Positions 8,987 through 15,966 of a stretch of 64,000 nucleotides of DNA are shown one piece after another. Position 1 is the first letter of the stretch, and the number at the start of each line of letters is the position of its first letter. Both the position numbers and the translations under genes were made by a program. The notes beneath the pieces were generated by a model that was not told where the DNA came from, made no database searches, and worked only from the letters and a program-made list of their open reading frames with translations. The stretch is taken from NCBI RefSeq assembly GCF_003001815.1, contig NZ_PVMZ01000031.1, forward strand, positions 33,506 to 97,505, written 5' to 3'. The stretch is from Actinoplanes italicus (GTDB taxonomy: Bacteria; Actinomycetota; Actinomycetes; Mycobacteriales; Micromonosporaceae).

Positions 8987-9361
8987 CGGCTCGGTGAACC
9001 GGCCGGAGCTGCGGCTCGCAGCCCGATACCGCCACGTTCCGGTGCTGGACGATCAACAACGGCCATTTCTCGGGCCGGGCTCCGGGATACGGCTGTCTCC
9101 GGCGCTGGGAAGGGGCCGCCGGCCACAGCCGGACGATCAACAGGCGCTGGGAAGGGGCCGCCAGCCACAGCCGGACGATCAAAGGTGCCGGGAAGGGGCC
9201 GCCAGCCACAGCCGGACGATCAAAGGTGCCGGGAAGGGGCCGCCAGCCACAGCCAGACGATCAAAGGTGCCGGGAAGGGGCCGCCAGCCACAGCCAGACG
9301 ATCAACAGCCACCCGAACCCTGCGCTGCGACTGGCGGGCTGGACCCTGACTACGAAAGCTC
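8987..9361 (+). repeat. Dispersed repeat element, copy A, inserted in the pseudogene
   Basis: This stretch is recognisably homologous to the reverse complement of 25330-25613. Shared landmarks in order are CGATACCGCCACGTTCCGG (9025-9043), GGGCTCCGGG, the GGAAGGG-GCCAC tandem units, and a right end reading GCGGGCTGGnCCCTGACTACGAA. Copy A has five tandem-unit junctions and copy B three, so the copies differ mainly in internal unit number. The ends fall inside the CinY-like pseudogene: coding similarity stops and restarts at them. No transposase and no clear terminal inverted repeat was seen. Confidence 0.72.
9132..9303. repeat. 41-42 bp tandem repeat inside copy A
   Basis: GACGATCAA recurs at 9132, 9174, 9215, 9256 and 9297, giving units of 42, 41, 41 and 41 bp that each contain GGGAAGGGGCCGCCAGCCAC. 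A more diverged start of the series is at 9048. The related copy near 25.4 kb has fewer units, which marks this as a variable-number repeat. Confidence 0.85.
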
Positions 9362-9417
9362 GTTAGCTGGTCGATCGACCGCGGTTCGAAACAGTCGTCG
9401 GGGACGCCTTCGGCCTG

Positions 9418-9733
9418 CGAGACAGAACGTTCTCTCGCGGACAAAACCCTGGACGAGACAGAACGTTCTTCCCCAGAGGAGAAATCCGGCGAGACAGAAC
9501 GTTCTCCCTCGGATAAGACCCCGGACGAGACAGAACGTTCTCCCCCAGACGAGAAATCCGGCGAGACAGAACGTTCTCCCTCGGATAAGACCCCGGACGA
9601 GACAGAACGTTCTCCCCCAGACGAGAAATCCGGCGAGACAGAACGTTCTCCCTCGGATAAGACCCCGGACGAGACAGAACGGTCTCCCCCATACGAGAAA
9701 GCCGACGAGACAGAACGTTCTCCCCCGGGGCTG
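9418..9733. repeat. 36-bp tandem array with a palindromic AGAACGTTCT core
   Basis: Eight full 36-bp units start at 9418, 9454, 9490, 9526, 9562, 9598, 9634 and 9670, with a ninth partial unit from 9706. Each begins CGAGACAGAACGTTCTCCC; the core AGAACGTTCT is a perfect 10-bp palindrome, altered only in unit 8 (AACGGTCT). The remaining 17 bases alternate between two versions, one with TCGGATAAGACCCCGG and one with CAGACGAGAAATCCGG, making a 72-bp higher-order unit. Because 36 is a multiple of three the minus strand stays open and would encode 12-residue repeats with FCL. The array separates the first and second pieces of the CinY-like pseudogene. Confidence 0.9.
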
Positions 9734-9884
9734 GGGACGGCAGGCGAGCGCGGCCCGGGTGATCCGCTCGTGCTCGCGATGCTGTCCCCCCGCCCTCGAC
9801 CGTTCCGAACCCGGTGGCCGGGCCGGGAACACCACGACCGCGGCTCCGAGAACCAGGGGCGCGAGCAGCGCCGGCACCTTCACG

Positions 9885-10391
9885 TCAGGTGTCGCGGAAG
9901 GTGCGCATCGGGGTCGTCTCGTGCGGGAGGTTCCGGTGCAGGGTGTCGTCGCCGGGCAGCCCGGCGGTGGCGCTGATCCGTTCGTTCTGCTCGCGCAGCG
10001 CCTCGGCGGCCGGCGTCCAGCGGGCGGTGAGCGCGAAGAGGACGACCGTGTCGAGGGCGATCATCAGGATCGACCAGACCGGATACGCCCCGAGCGACAC
10101 CACCTGGACGACGGCGTGCAGGCCGACGATGACGATCGCGACTATCCTCGCCCAGTTCATGCCGGAGAGCAGGAACCCTCCGACGCAGAGGACCGCCACC
10201 CCGAAGAACAGGAGCGTCCATCCCCAGGAGGTGGTGTCCACCAGGACGAACGCGTCGGGAGTGGCGACCACGTGCTCGTCGTCGAGCAGCGCGATCAGCC
10301 CCTGACAGATATTGATCAAGCTGGTCACGATCATGATCGTGGCCGCGAAGGCGATCCATCCCGCCCACGCTCGGCTGCTTTCCTCGGCCAT
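9885..10391 (-). CDS. DUF7144-like small membrane protein
   Basis: With the start at 10391 (MAEESSRAWAGWIAFAAT) the product is 168 residues; an upstream start at 10451 would add 20 polar residues. Four transmembrane helices are visible, at about 10-30, 48-70, 76-96 and 100-122, with the motif WAGWIAFAA at the start of helix 1 and QGLIALLDDEHVV after it. This arrangement is typical of DUF7144-type actinobacterial membrane proteins of unknown role. It stops two bases before the GTG of the CinY-like pseudogene, so the two were probably co-transcribed. Confidence 0.75.
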   Translation of the reverse strand: MAEESSRAWAGWIAFAATIMIVTSLINICQGLIALLDDEHVVATPDAFVLVDTTSWGWTLLFFGVAVLCVGGFLLSGMNWARIVAIVIVGLHAVVQVVSLGAYPVWSILMIALDTVVLFALTARWTPAAEALREQNERISATAGLPGDDTLHRNLPHETTPMRTFRDT

Positions 10392-10456
10392 CTCCGCATG
10401 TCCCGTCTCGTGCCGGACTCTCGGCGCTTCGGGCACCCATGCTGGCCGCACAGAGA

Positions 10457-10496
10457 TGCCCGGGACACCATCCCTGACGGATGAGTGTCCCGGGCA
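10457..10496 (-). terminator. Long intrinsic terminator after the small secreted protein gene
   Basis: TGCCCGGGACAC (10457-10468) pairs with GTGTCCCGGGCA (10485-10496). The stem continues inward with CATCC/GGATG, leaving a 5-base loop and one bulged A. It lies 17 bases beyond the stop codon of the 10513-10989 gene. Confidence 0.8.
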
Positions 10497-10512
10497 CCGG
10501 TGGTTCAGGGCG

Positions 10513-10989
10513 TCACTTGGCGCCGGCGGGCCAGTTGATCTTGAACCAGAGGCGCTCGCTCTTGGCGTTGCTGTTGGCCAGGCCCTGCACGTAGCCGACG
10601 TCGTAGCTGTCGTAGTCCGGCGTGCTCAGGATCGAGCGGACCTTGAGCGTGGTGGTGTGCGACTCGCCGGCTTCGAGGCGGGTACCCTCGCACAGCCACT
10701 GCGACAGGTTGTAGTCGTACAGCACGCACTGCTGGCCCGGCACGAGCCGCGCGGTCTGCGGCATGTGAACCAGGAAGCGGCCCTCGTCCTGGAACTCGGT
10801 GGTGTTGGTGACCGTCACCTTCAGCTTGCCGACCTGCTTGTCGTCGCCCTTGAGCTGGACGTCCTGGGCGACCGCGGTGATCGGGCCGTCGTCGGCGGCC
10901 GAGGCCGACGCCGCCATCGAACCGGCCAGGGTCGCCGCCACCGCCGCGACCGCCACCGACGCCACACCGTAAGCCAGACGCTTGTACAT
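10513..10989 (-). CDS. Small secreted protein of unknown function
   Basis: The start at 10989 (MYKRLAYGVASVAVAAVAA) is preceded by GGGGGAAAG, so it is preferred to the longer frame from 11034. The 158-residue product has a clear signal peptide (1-32, cut after ASASA). The mature part is beta-rich, with two cysteines (QQCVLYDY and QWLCEGT) likely to form a disulfide, and an immunoglobulin-like or DUF-type look (VTVTNTTEFQDEGRFLVHM). No catalytic motif was found. It is a single-gene unit with its own terminator. Confidence 0.65.
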   Translation of the reverse strand: MYKRLAYGVASVAVAAVAATLAGSMAASASAADDGPITAVAQDVQLKGDDKQVGKLKVTVTNTTEFQDEGRFLVHMPQTARLVPGQQCVLYDYNLSQWLCEGTRLEAGESHTTTLKVRSILSTPDYDSYDVGYVQGLANSNAKSERLWFKINWPAGAK

Positions 10990-11213
10990 CGCTTTCCCCC
11001 GTATCCGAGCGGCCGTGTGCCGCTCTGTCATCAAGTGCGATGCGGCCTTGGGGAGGTTGGTTCGGAGATATTGATAACGGTGAGGTAACGAAGAATTCGG
11101 TCACGTGGGGGCCGTGCGTAACGTCGATTCCGCGTCCGGTTCAGCATCCAGTGTGTCCAGCGCCGGCAGGCGGCGCCGGCACCGGCGGTCACCACCTGCG
11201 GCGGCGGCATCCT

Positions 11214-12389
11214 TCAGCTGTCGCGAATGGCGGTGATGAGGGCTTCCCGGACCGCGGCGAGACCGGCGTCGAGGGCGCCGACCAGGACCGCGTCGTCCTC
11301 GATGGTGGTGACGGCGAACGAGCTCTCCAGCGGGGCGGCCCGCCGGAACGCGGTGTTCACCGCGGTGAGCAGGGTGACGCCGCCGGCCTGGGCGATCGGG
11401 CCGGCGAGGACCACGAGGTAGGGGTCGAGGATCGCGGTGACGGCCGCGAGACCCACCACGATGCGGTCGGCGAGGGTGCCGAGGAAGTCCTCGGCACCGG
11501 TCGCGGCGGCGGTGGCGACCACGGCGGCCGGGGTGGCGCCGGTGAGGCCGTTGTCCCGGGCGAGGTCCATGATGGCCGCGCCGCCGAAGAGGTGCTGCAG
11601 GTCGAGCTTGCGGTGCGGGGAGTCGGGCGAGTACAGCGGCACGTAGCCGATCTCGCCGGCGCCACCGCGGGTGCCGCGCAGCAGGGTGCCGTTGATGTCG
11701 ATGGCCAGGCCGAGGCCGTCCTGGCCGATCCAGAGCAGGGCGAAGTTCTCGGCATCCTGTCCGGCGCCGCGCCGCCGCTCGGCGACGGCGGCCAGGTTGA
11801 CGTCGTTGTCGGCGCCGACCGGCGCGCCGAGCCGGGCGGCGATCCGTGGCACCAGGCCCGGGCGGTCGAAGCCGGGCACGTCGACCATGCGGATGGTCTC
11901 GGTGCGCGGGTCGTAGGAACCGGCCACACCCAGTTGCACGTGCCGGATCCGCCCGGCTTCGACACCGGCCCGCTCACGCAGGTCCTCGACCACCCCGGCG
12001 ACGGCCGTCACCGGATCCGTGCCGAGGAAGTCGATGCGCGACTCGAAGCGTGCGCGGACCGCGCCGGTCAGGTCGCAGAGCGCGGCCGCGACCGACGGGG
12101 TGCCGCTGGTCCCGACGTCGCGGACCGAGATGGCCGCCGCGTAGGCGGCGTCCGGGTTCGCGGCGTAGATCTCGGCGTTCGGCCCGGGACGCCCGCTGGC
12201 GTGCCCGACGACGTCGACGAGCCCGGCCTCGGTCAGACGGCGGAGCACCTCGGAGATCGTCGGGGTGGACAGTGCGGTGAGCTTGCGGAGATCGGCCCGG
12301 GTGAGGTTGCCCGGGTCGAGCAGGTGCTCGAGCGCGGCGCTCTCGTTCATGGCCCGCAGCAGTTTGGACGAGCCGGCCAGCCGCGCCAT
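11214..12389 (-). CDS. ROK-family transcriptional repressor, CsnR-like
   Basis: The start at 12389 (MARLAGSSKLLRAMNESAAL) has GGAGG 4 bases upstream and gives 391 residues; the frame could extend to 12458. The N-terminus is a winged helix-turn-helix (about 25-75, TPTISEVLRRLTEAGLV). It is followed by a ROK sugar-kinase-like domain with VGADNDVNLAAVAE and GGAGEIGYVPL, but without the full zinc-binding cysteine cluster of glucokinase-type ROK proteins. It is divergent from the chitosanase gene. CsnR, the known ROK repressor of Streptomyces chitosanase genes, has the same placement and class, so control of the adjacent gene by chitosan oligomers is a reasonable inference. Confidence 0.85.
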   Translation of the reverse strand: MARLAGSSKLLRAMNESAALEHLLDPGNLTRADLRKLTALSTPTISEVLRRLTEAGLVDVVGHASGRPGPNAEIYAANPDAAYAAAISVRDVGTSGTPSVAAALCDLTGAVRARFESRIDFLGTDPVTAVAGVVEDLRERAGVEAGRIRHVQLGVAGSYDPRTETIRMVDVPGFDRPGLVPRIAARLGAPVGADNDVNLAAVAERRRGAGQDAENFALLWIGQDGLGLAIDINGTLLRGTRGGAGEIGYVPLYSPDSPHRKLDLQHLFGGAAIMDLARDNGLTGATPAAVVATAAATGAEDFLGTLADRIVVGLAAVTAILDPYLVVLAGPIAQAGGVTLLTAVNTAFRRAAPLESSFAVTTIEDDAVLVGALDAGLAAVREALITAIRDS

Positions 12390-12556
12390 CGGACCTCCGC
12401 TAATAGGCAAAGTGTTTAAAAGTTCGCTCATCGTGCGCCACCGGAGGACCGCCGTCAAGCTTCATCGGTCGATATTGATAAAGCTAATTAACAGTCGTAG
12501 AGTCCGTCCCCAGCGCGCGCCACCACCCCCATCATTCCCCATCCCACAGGAGCGCC
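12390..12556. promoter_or_regulatory. Divergent ROK / chitosanase promoter region
   Basis: This 167-base gap is strongly AT-enriched in two patches, around 12401-12422 (TAATAGGCAAAGTG) and 12471-12493 (ATATTGATAAAGCTAATTAAC). GCTAAT occurs in both and may belong to a repressor site, but no clean palindrome could be assigned. Confidence 0.5.
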
Positions 12557-13762
12557 ATGATTCGCGTGAGGACAGTCGCCTACGTTACGTCAGGCCTGGT
12601 CATCGCCGGTACCGCCGTGATCTACGGACTGCTGCCGGCCAGCGCCGCCACGGCCGGTCCGATCAAGGGACTGGGCGGCAGGTGCATCGACGTCGCCGGC
12701 GCGGCCACCGCCAACGGCACCGCCGTCCAGCTCTACGACTGCAACAACAGCGCGGCCCAGCAGTGGACGGTGGGCAACACCGACTCCTCGATCCGTGCTT
12801 TCGGCAAGTGCCTGGACGTCACGGCGGCCTCGACCGCCAACGGCGCCAAGATCCAGCTGTACGACTGCAACGCCACCGCGGCTCAGAAGTGGACCGCCAG
12901 CGGCGCGACGCTGGTCAACTCCGGGTCGGGCAAGTGCCTCGACGTCACCGGCAACAGCAGCGCCAACGGCACCCGGCTGCAGATCTGGACGTGCGCCGCC
13001 ACGGCGAACCAGACCTGGACCCTGCCGGGTGGCACCACCACTCCCCCGACGACGGCACCCGCCGGCAGGAACCTCGACGATCCGGCGAAGAAGGACGTCG
13101 CCATGCAGATCGTCTCGGCGGCCGAGAACTCGTCGCTGAACTGGCGCGGGCAATTCGCCTACATCGAGGACATCAAGGACGGCCGGGGCTACACCGCGGG
13201 CATCATCGGCTTCTGCTCGGGTACCGGCGACATGCTGGAACTCGTCGAGACCTACACCGCCACCAAGCCGTCGAACGTGCTGGCCAAGTACCTCCCGGCG
13301 CTGCGCAGCGTGAACGGCACCTCGTCGCACGCCGGCCTCGACCCGAACTTCACCAGGGACTGGAAGACGGCTGCCGCCGACCCGGTGTTCCAGGCCGCGC
13401 AGGAGGCCGAACGCGACCGGGTGTACTTCAACCCGTCGGTGCGGGACGGCAAGTCCGACGGCGTACGGGCTCTCGGGCAGTTCGCCTACTACGACGCCTC
13501 GGTGGTGCACGGCTACGAGGGGATGCGTTCGATCCGTACCCGCGCCCTGAAGAAGGCGAAGCCACCCGCGCAGGGCGGTGACGAGCGCACCTGGCTCCAC
13601 GCGTTCTTGGACGAGCGGGTCGTCGAGATGAAGAAGGAGGCCGCACACGACGATGTCACGCGCATCGACACCGCCCAGCGGGTCTTCCTGAACAACGGCA
13701 ACTTCGACCTGAACACGCCGCTGGACTTCCACGTCTACGGCGACGCGTTCCACATCGGCTGA
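12557..13762 (+). CDS. Secreted GH46 chitosanase with N-terminal ricin-type (CBM13) domain
   Basis: The 401-residue enzyme has a signal peptide (1-31), a ricin-type beta-trefoil with three CLDV/CIDV repeats (about 35-157) and a Thr/Pro linker. A family 46 chitosanase domain runs from about 172 to the end. Catalytic residues are Glu190 in SAAENSSLNW and Asp208 in IKDGRGYTAG; their 18-residue spacing equals that of the Streptomyces N174 enzyme (Glu22/Asp40). GFCSGTGDMLELVE is another family signature. It should cut beta-1,4 glucosamine polymers outside the cell. Most characterised GH46 enzymes lack a lectin domain, so the N-terminal trefoil is an addition. The gene is monocistronic, with a hairpin after the stop and a ROK repressor upstream. 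Confidence 0.95.
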   Translation: MIRVRTVAYVTSGLVIAGTAVIYGLLPASAATAGPIKGLGGRCIDVAGAATANGTAVQLYDCNNSAAQQWTVGNTDSSIRAFGKCLDVTAASTANGAKIQLYDCNATAAQKWTASGATLVNSGSGKCLDVTGNSSANGTRLQIWTCAATANQTWTLPGGTTTPPTTAPAGRNLDDPAKKDVAMQIVSAAENSSLNWRGQFAYIEDIKDGRGYTAGIIGFCSGTGDMLELVETYTATKPSNVLAKYLPALRSVNGTSSHAGLDPNFTRDWKTAAADPVFQAAQEAERDRVYFNPSVRDGKSDGVRALGQFAYYDASVVHGYEGMRSIRTRALKKAKPPAQGGDERTWLHAFLDERVVEMKKEAAHDDVTRIDTAQRVFLNNGNFDLNTPLDFHVYGDAFHIG

Positions 13763-13770
13763 ACCGGGCC

Positions 13771-13799
13771 CGGCGTCCGTGACCCGGTCACGGACGCCG
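13771..13799. terminator. Terminator hairpin between chitosanase and MerR genes
   Basis: A perfect 14-bp inverted repeat around a single central base (CGGCGTCCGTGACC, then C, then its complement) starts 8 bases after the chitosanase stop. It could serve both convergent genes, though it is nearest the plus-strand gene. Confidence 0.75.
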
Positions 13800-13982
13800 A
13801 AAACCGAGATGGACCCCGGATGCCGGTACGCGCGGACTGTTCCGCGCGGGCGACCCGCGGCCAGAGCAGCCCGGCACCGGGCGGGGCGGGAATCGACGCC
13901 GAAGCCGAGGAGTGACACCCGCGACGCGGCGGTGCGAGCGATCGGTCCTTCCCGGGGTGGAGAAGGACCGGGCGGCTCGGGG

Positions 13983-14303
13983 TCAGACGGTGCCGGTCCG
14001 CTCCCGGCACTCGTGGTCTCGCTGGTACTGCAGGGCTTCTTCGAGCTGGTCCTCGAGAATGATGATCCGGCAGGCCGCTTCGAGGGCGGTACCCTGGTCG
14101 ACCATCTCGCGGGCTCGGACGGCCAGGCGCAGCTGGTACCGGGAGTAGCGGCGGTGCCCGCCCGCGGAGCGGAACGGGATGAACAGTTTCGCCTCGTCGA
14201 GGCGGCGCAAGAAGTCCTGCGAGGCGCCGACGATCTCTGCGGCGCGGCCCATGGTGTAGGCGGGGAAGTCGTCGTCGTCGAACATGTCTTCGGATGGGGC
14301 CAT
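13983..14303 (-). CDS. Small MerR-type helix-turn-helix regulator
   Basis: The 106-residue protein contains a MerR-like winged helix (about 15-70): YTMGRAAEIVGASQDFLRRL followed by the wing motif AGGHRRYSRYQLRLAVRARE. A short acidic coiled helix (LEDQLEEALQYQRDHE) closes it. There is no effector-binding domain, so it is probably a constitutive or partner-dependent DNA-binding protein. The ATG at 14303 has GAGGT 5 bases upstream. A comparatively AT-rich non-coding block of 700 bases lies upstream. Confidence 0.82.
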   Translation of the reverse strand: MAPSEDMFDDDDFPAYTMGRAAEIVGASQDFLRRLDEAKLFIPFRSAGGHRRYSRYQLRLAVRAREMVDQGTALEAACRIIILEDQLEEALQYQRDHECRERTGTV

Positions 14304-14338
14304 GCATACCTCTACTTCGGGGGCTTAATCACGAACGA

Positions 14339-14367
14339 GGGTCCCGGCGCATGTTGCGCCGGGACCC
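14339..14367. terminator. Strong hairpin upstream of the MerR-type gene
   Basis: GGGTCCCGGCGCA (14339-14351) pairs perfectly with TGCGCCGGGACCC (14355-14367) around a 3-base loop. It lies 36 bases upstream of the MerR start, so on the minus strand it would sit in the leader or end a preceding short transcript. A T-rich tract is absent. Confidence 0.6.
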
Positions 14368-15009
14368 AGGGTTACGGGTTAGATACACCATCTACCGACA
14401 GGTTCGTCGGGTTCTCGTTTCCGCACCGTGCCGCTATCGGCGATATCGGGTGCGAGGATCGCATAAGCGTGACCGGAGACCACCTCACGTTCGATGTGAC
14501 TGCGGTGTCCACCTCAGAACCTGAACCGCGTTCTGATGGTGGGCGATCCAACGGCGTCCATCCCTCCCTTTCCTCTGCTTGCAATACCTGTCGTGTTGCC
14601 AACCGCCGGCGCCGGAGCTCCACGCAACTTCTCAGCCCCGTCCACGTGCGGCGGATCCTGCTGCATCAGGCGGAGCCCTGAACCTGCATCAGCCCCACCT
14701 GCGTCGCCCTGACCTGGAATTACGTCAAGGTCTTGTCCTGCACTTACTTCACTTCCACTTGCTTCACTTGCATTCACTGCACTGGCCGAGCGAGCCACGA
14801 AAACTTCCGGGCCCTGCTTGACGCTCGGTCCATTTCGTCGGCGTCTTCATCCGATCTCTGTCTACGAGAGAGACCTTACCCAGCCCTGCCGAGAAAATCT
14901 AGTCCCAACACGCAAGGTTTTCTCGGCCGAATTCCGAGGCTTCGTCCGGCGGGCACAGCCCGGCCCACGATGCGCTCGCTGAACGTGGAGAGGCCGACCG
15001 ACGGCGACG
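14368..15009. other. Large non-coding gap with low GC and short direct repeats
   Basis: About 640 bases with no convincing gene. The base composition is visibly lower in GC than the genes around it. Around 14741-14783 the plus strand has CACTT/TTCACT-type direct repeats with a period near 15 bases (for example CTTCACTTCCACTTG and CTTCACTTGCATTCACTG). A GTG-started minus frame of 94 codons (14514-14798) crosses it, but its composition and weak ribosome site argue for leader RNA. A small RNA or long 5-prime leader for the MerR-type gene is possible. Confidence 0.45.
14888..14927 (-). terminator. Inverted repeat beyond the MEDS-HATPase gene
   Basis: GCCGAGAAAA (14888-14897) and TTTTCTCGGC (14918-14927) form a perfect 10-bp stem with a 20-base loop, 83 bases downstream of the 15010 stop. 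The T-run on the minus strand near the stem end makes a terminator plausible; an operator is the alternative. Confidence 0.5.
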
Positions 15010-15966
15010 TCAGTCGAGACGGCCCGCGATGAGGCGGAGGGTGAAGGCGCCGGGAGCCCGATCCAGACCGACGAACGCGCAGACCTGATGACTGATCCAG
15101 AGCCCGAGGCCGCCGTCGCCCACCGGCCGCTCGGCGGGGATCAGTCCCGCGTAGGGATCGGCAGGGCCGTCACCGGCGTCGGTGACCGTGACCACGACAC
15201 GCCCCGCGGCCGGCCACGCTCTCACCACCACCGGCGGCAGTCCGTGCAGGAGCCCGTTCGCGACCGCCTCACTGACCGCCAGCCGCAGGGCGTTGCGGTC
15301 GTCAGGGGTCAGACCGGCCGCCGCGGCGACCGCGTCGACGGCGGAACGTGCCTGCCCGGGGGCCGGGTTGAGGAGCTCCAGCGCCGGCGGGCTCTGCTCG
15401 ACCGGGTCGTACCAGGTGTCCGTCCGCGCGCGGAGGAAGTCGGCGGGGTCCTCGAAGGCGGGGTTGCCGGCGTGGGTGCGGCCCTGGGCGATGTGCGGAT
15501 GGGTGCGGCGCACCTCGGCCATGACGTGCGCGGGTGTGGTGCGGACGTCGTACGGGCAGATGCCCCACACCGGGAACGAGTCGTAGGCCCGGTTGACGGC
15601 CGCCTCGTATCGGGCCCACCAGTCCCACGGGGCACCGGCGCCGGGATGGGGAACGTCCCCGGCGACACGGATCTGATGTGCTCCCCTCGCCGCGTACTCG
15701 CCGAACAGCTCACGGTACCGGCGGATCGCCCCGGCCGGCCGCGCGTACTGCGAGTCGCCGTCCACGAACCGGATCCCGCTGCCGGCGCCGAAGGCGTCCC
15801 GCACCAGACTCTGATTGGCGGCGGCGAAAGCCGAGATCACCGGCTCGCCCGCTTCCAGGCCGTCGGTGAAGAACGGCACGATCAAGGCGAGGAACTCCTC
15901 GCCGGAGTCGTAGAAAGCCGTCTCGTGGAAGTATCCGGAGCGGTCGGCGGCTGCGCCGGATCTCAT
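15010..15966 (-). CDS. MEDS-domain anti-sigma regulatory ATPase (HATPase_c_2)
   Basis: The 318-residue protein joins an N-terminal MEDS sensory domain (about 10-165, GYFHETAFYDSGEEFLALIV) to a C-terminal GHKL serine-kinase domain of the RsbW/anti-sigma type (about 195-318). The N-box is RLAVSEAVANGLLHG, with VTDAGDGP and GGLGLWISHQVC as the G1/G2 boxes. It should bind ATP and phosphorylate or sequester an anti-sigma antagonist or sigma factor in the cytoplasm. Its ATG overlaps the stop of the upstream MEDS-STAS gene by four bases, showing translational coupling and pointing to that protein as partner. Confidence 0.85.
   Translation of the reverse strand: MRSGAAADRSGYFHETAFYDSGEEFLALIVPFFTDGLEAGEPVISAFAAANQSLVRDAFGAGSGIRFVDGDSQYARPAGAIRRYRELFGEYAARGAHQIRVAGDVPHPGAGAPWDWWARYEAAVNRAYDSFPVWGICPYDVRTTPAHVMAEVRRTHPHIAQGRTHAGNPAFEDPADFLRARTDTWYDPVEQSPPALELLNPAPGQARSAVDAVAAAAGLTPDDRNALRLAVSEAVANGLLHGLPPVVVRAWPAAGRVVVTVTDAGDGPADPYAGLIPAERPVGDGGLGLWISHQVCAFVGLDRAPGAFTLRLIAGRLD

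Larger units (their letters stand above)
8421..9883 (-). pseudogene. Decayed secreted CinY-like protein gene, split by two repeat arrays
   Basis: Three pieces of one protein lie in order on the minus strand but in three different frames. The N-terminus (GTG at 9883) gives a signal peptide MKVPALLAPLVLGAAVVVF and then REHERITRAALAC. A middle piece around 9415-9350 reads GVPDDCFEPRSIDQL. The C-terminal piece from about 8998 to 8421 reads ADADFVTGDYPQSRDDATV, later DTGLIDPVTGTTTDPTTPRG, TCALTHDHPVREC and a final membrane helix. I recognise these motifs, from memory, as those of large secreted actinobacterial CinY-like proteins; the family name is less certain than the fact that the pieces belong together. 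Between the pieces sit a 36-bp tandem array and a dispersed repeat element. The central part of the normal protein also seems to be missing. Confidence 0.7.

Noticed and set aside
8302..9168. 288-codon minus-strand open frame
   Set aside because: Arg/Pro-rich frame crossing the repeat; the protein-like C-terminal piece of the pseudogene is in the neighbouring frame.
9380..9395. tRNA T-loop-like sequence (GGTTCGAA)
   Set aside because: No acceptor stem, anticodon arm or CCA context around it; no tRNA found anywhere in the window.
9424..9437. LexA/SOS boxes in the 36-bp array
   Set aside because: Actinobacterial LexA sites have GAAC-N4-GTTC-type spacing; AGAACGTTCT has no central spacer.
9418..9733. 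CRISPR array
   Set aside because: The 19-bp conserved part alternates with only two 17-bp spacer versions in strict order, which is a tandem repeat; real spacers would all differ, and no cas gene is near.
9350..9883. 177-residue secreted Cys/Phe-rich repeat protein
   Set aside because: The open frame exists because the repeat length is divisible by three; beyond the signal peptide and HERITRAALAC it is only array sequence, and the family continuation is found in other frames further down.
14514..14798. 94-codon minus-strand gene, possibly a peptide precursor
   Set aside because: Weak ribosome site, low-complexity Ser/Ala/Gly-rich start caused by short DNA repeats, no modification enzymes nearby.
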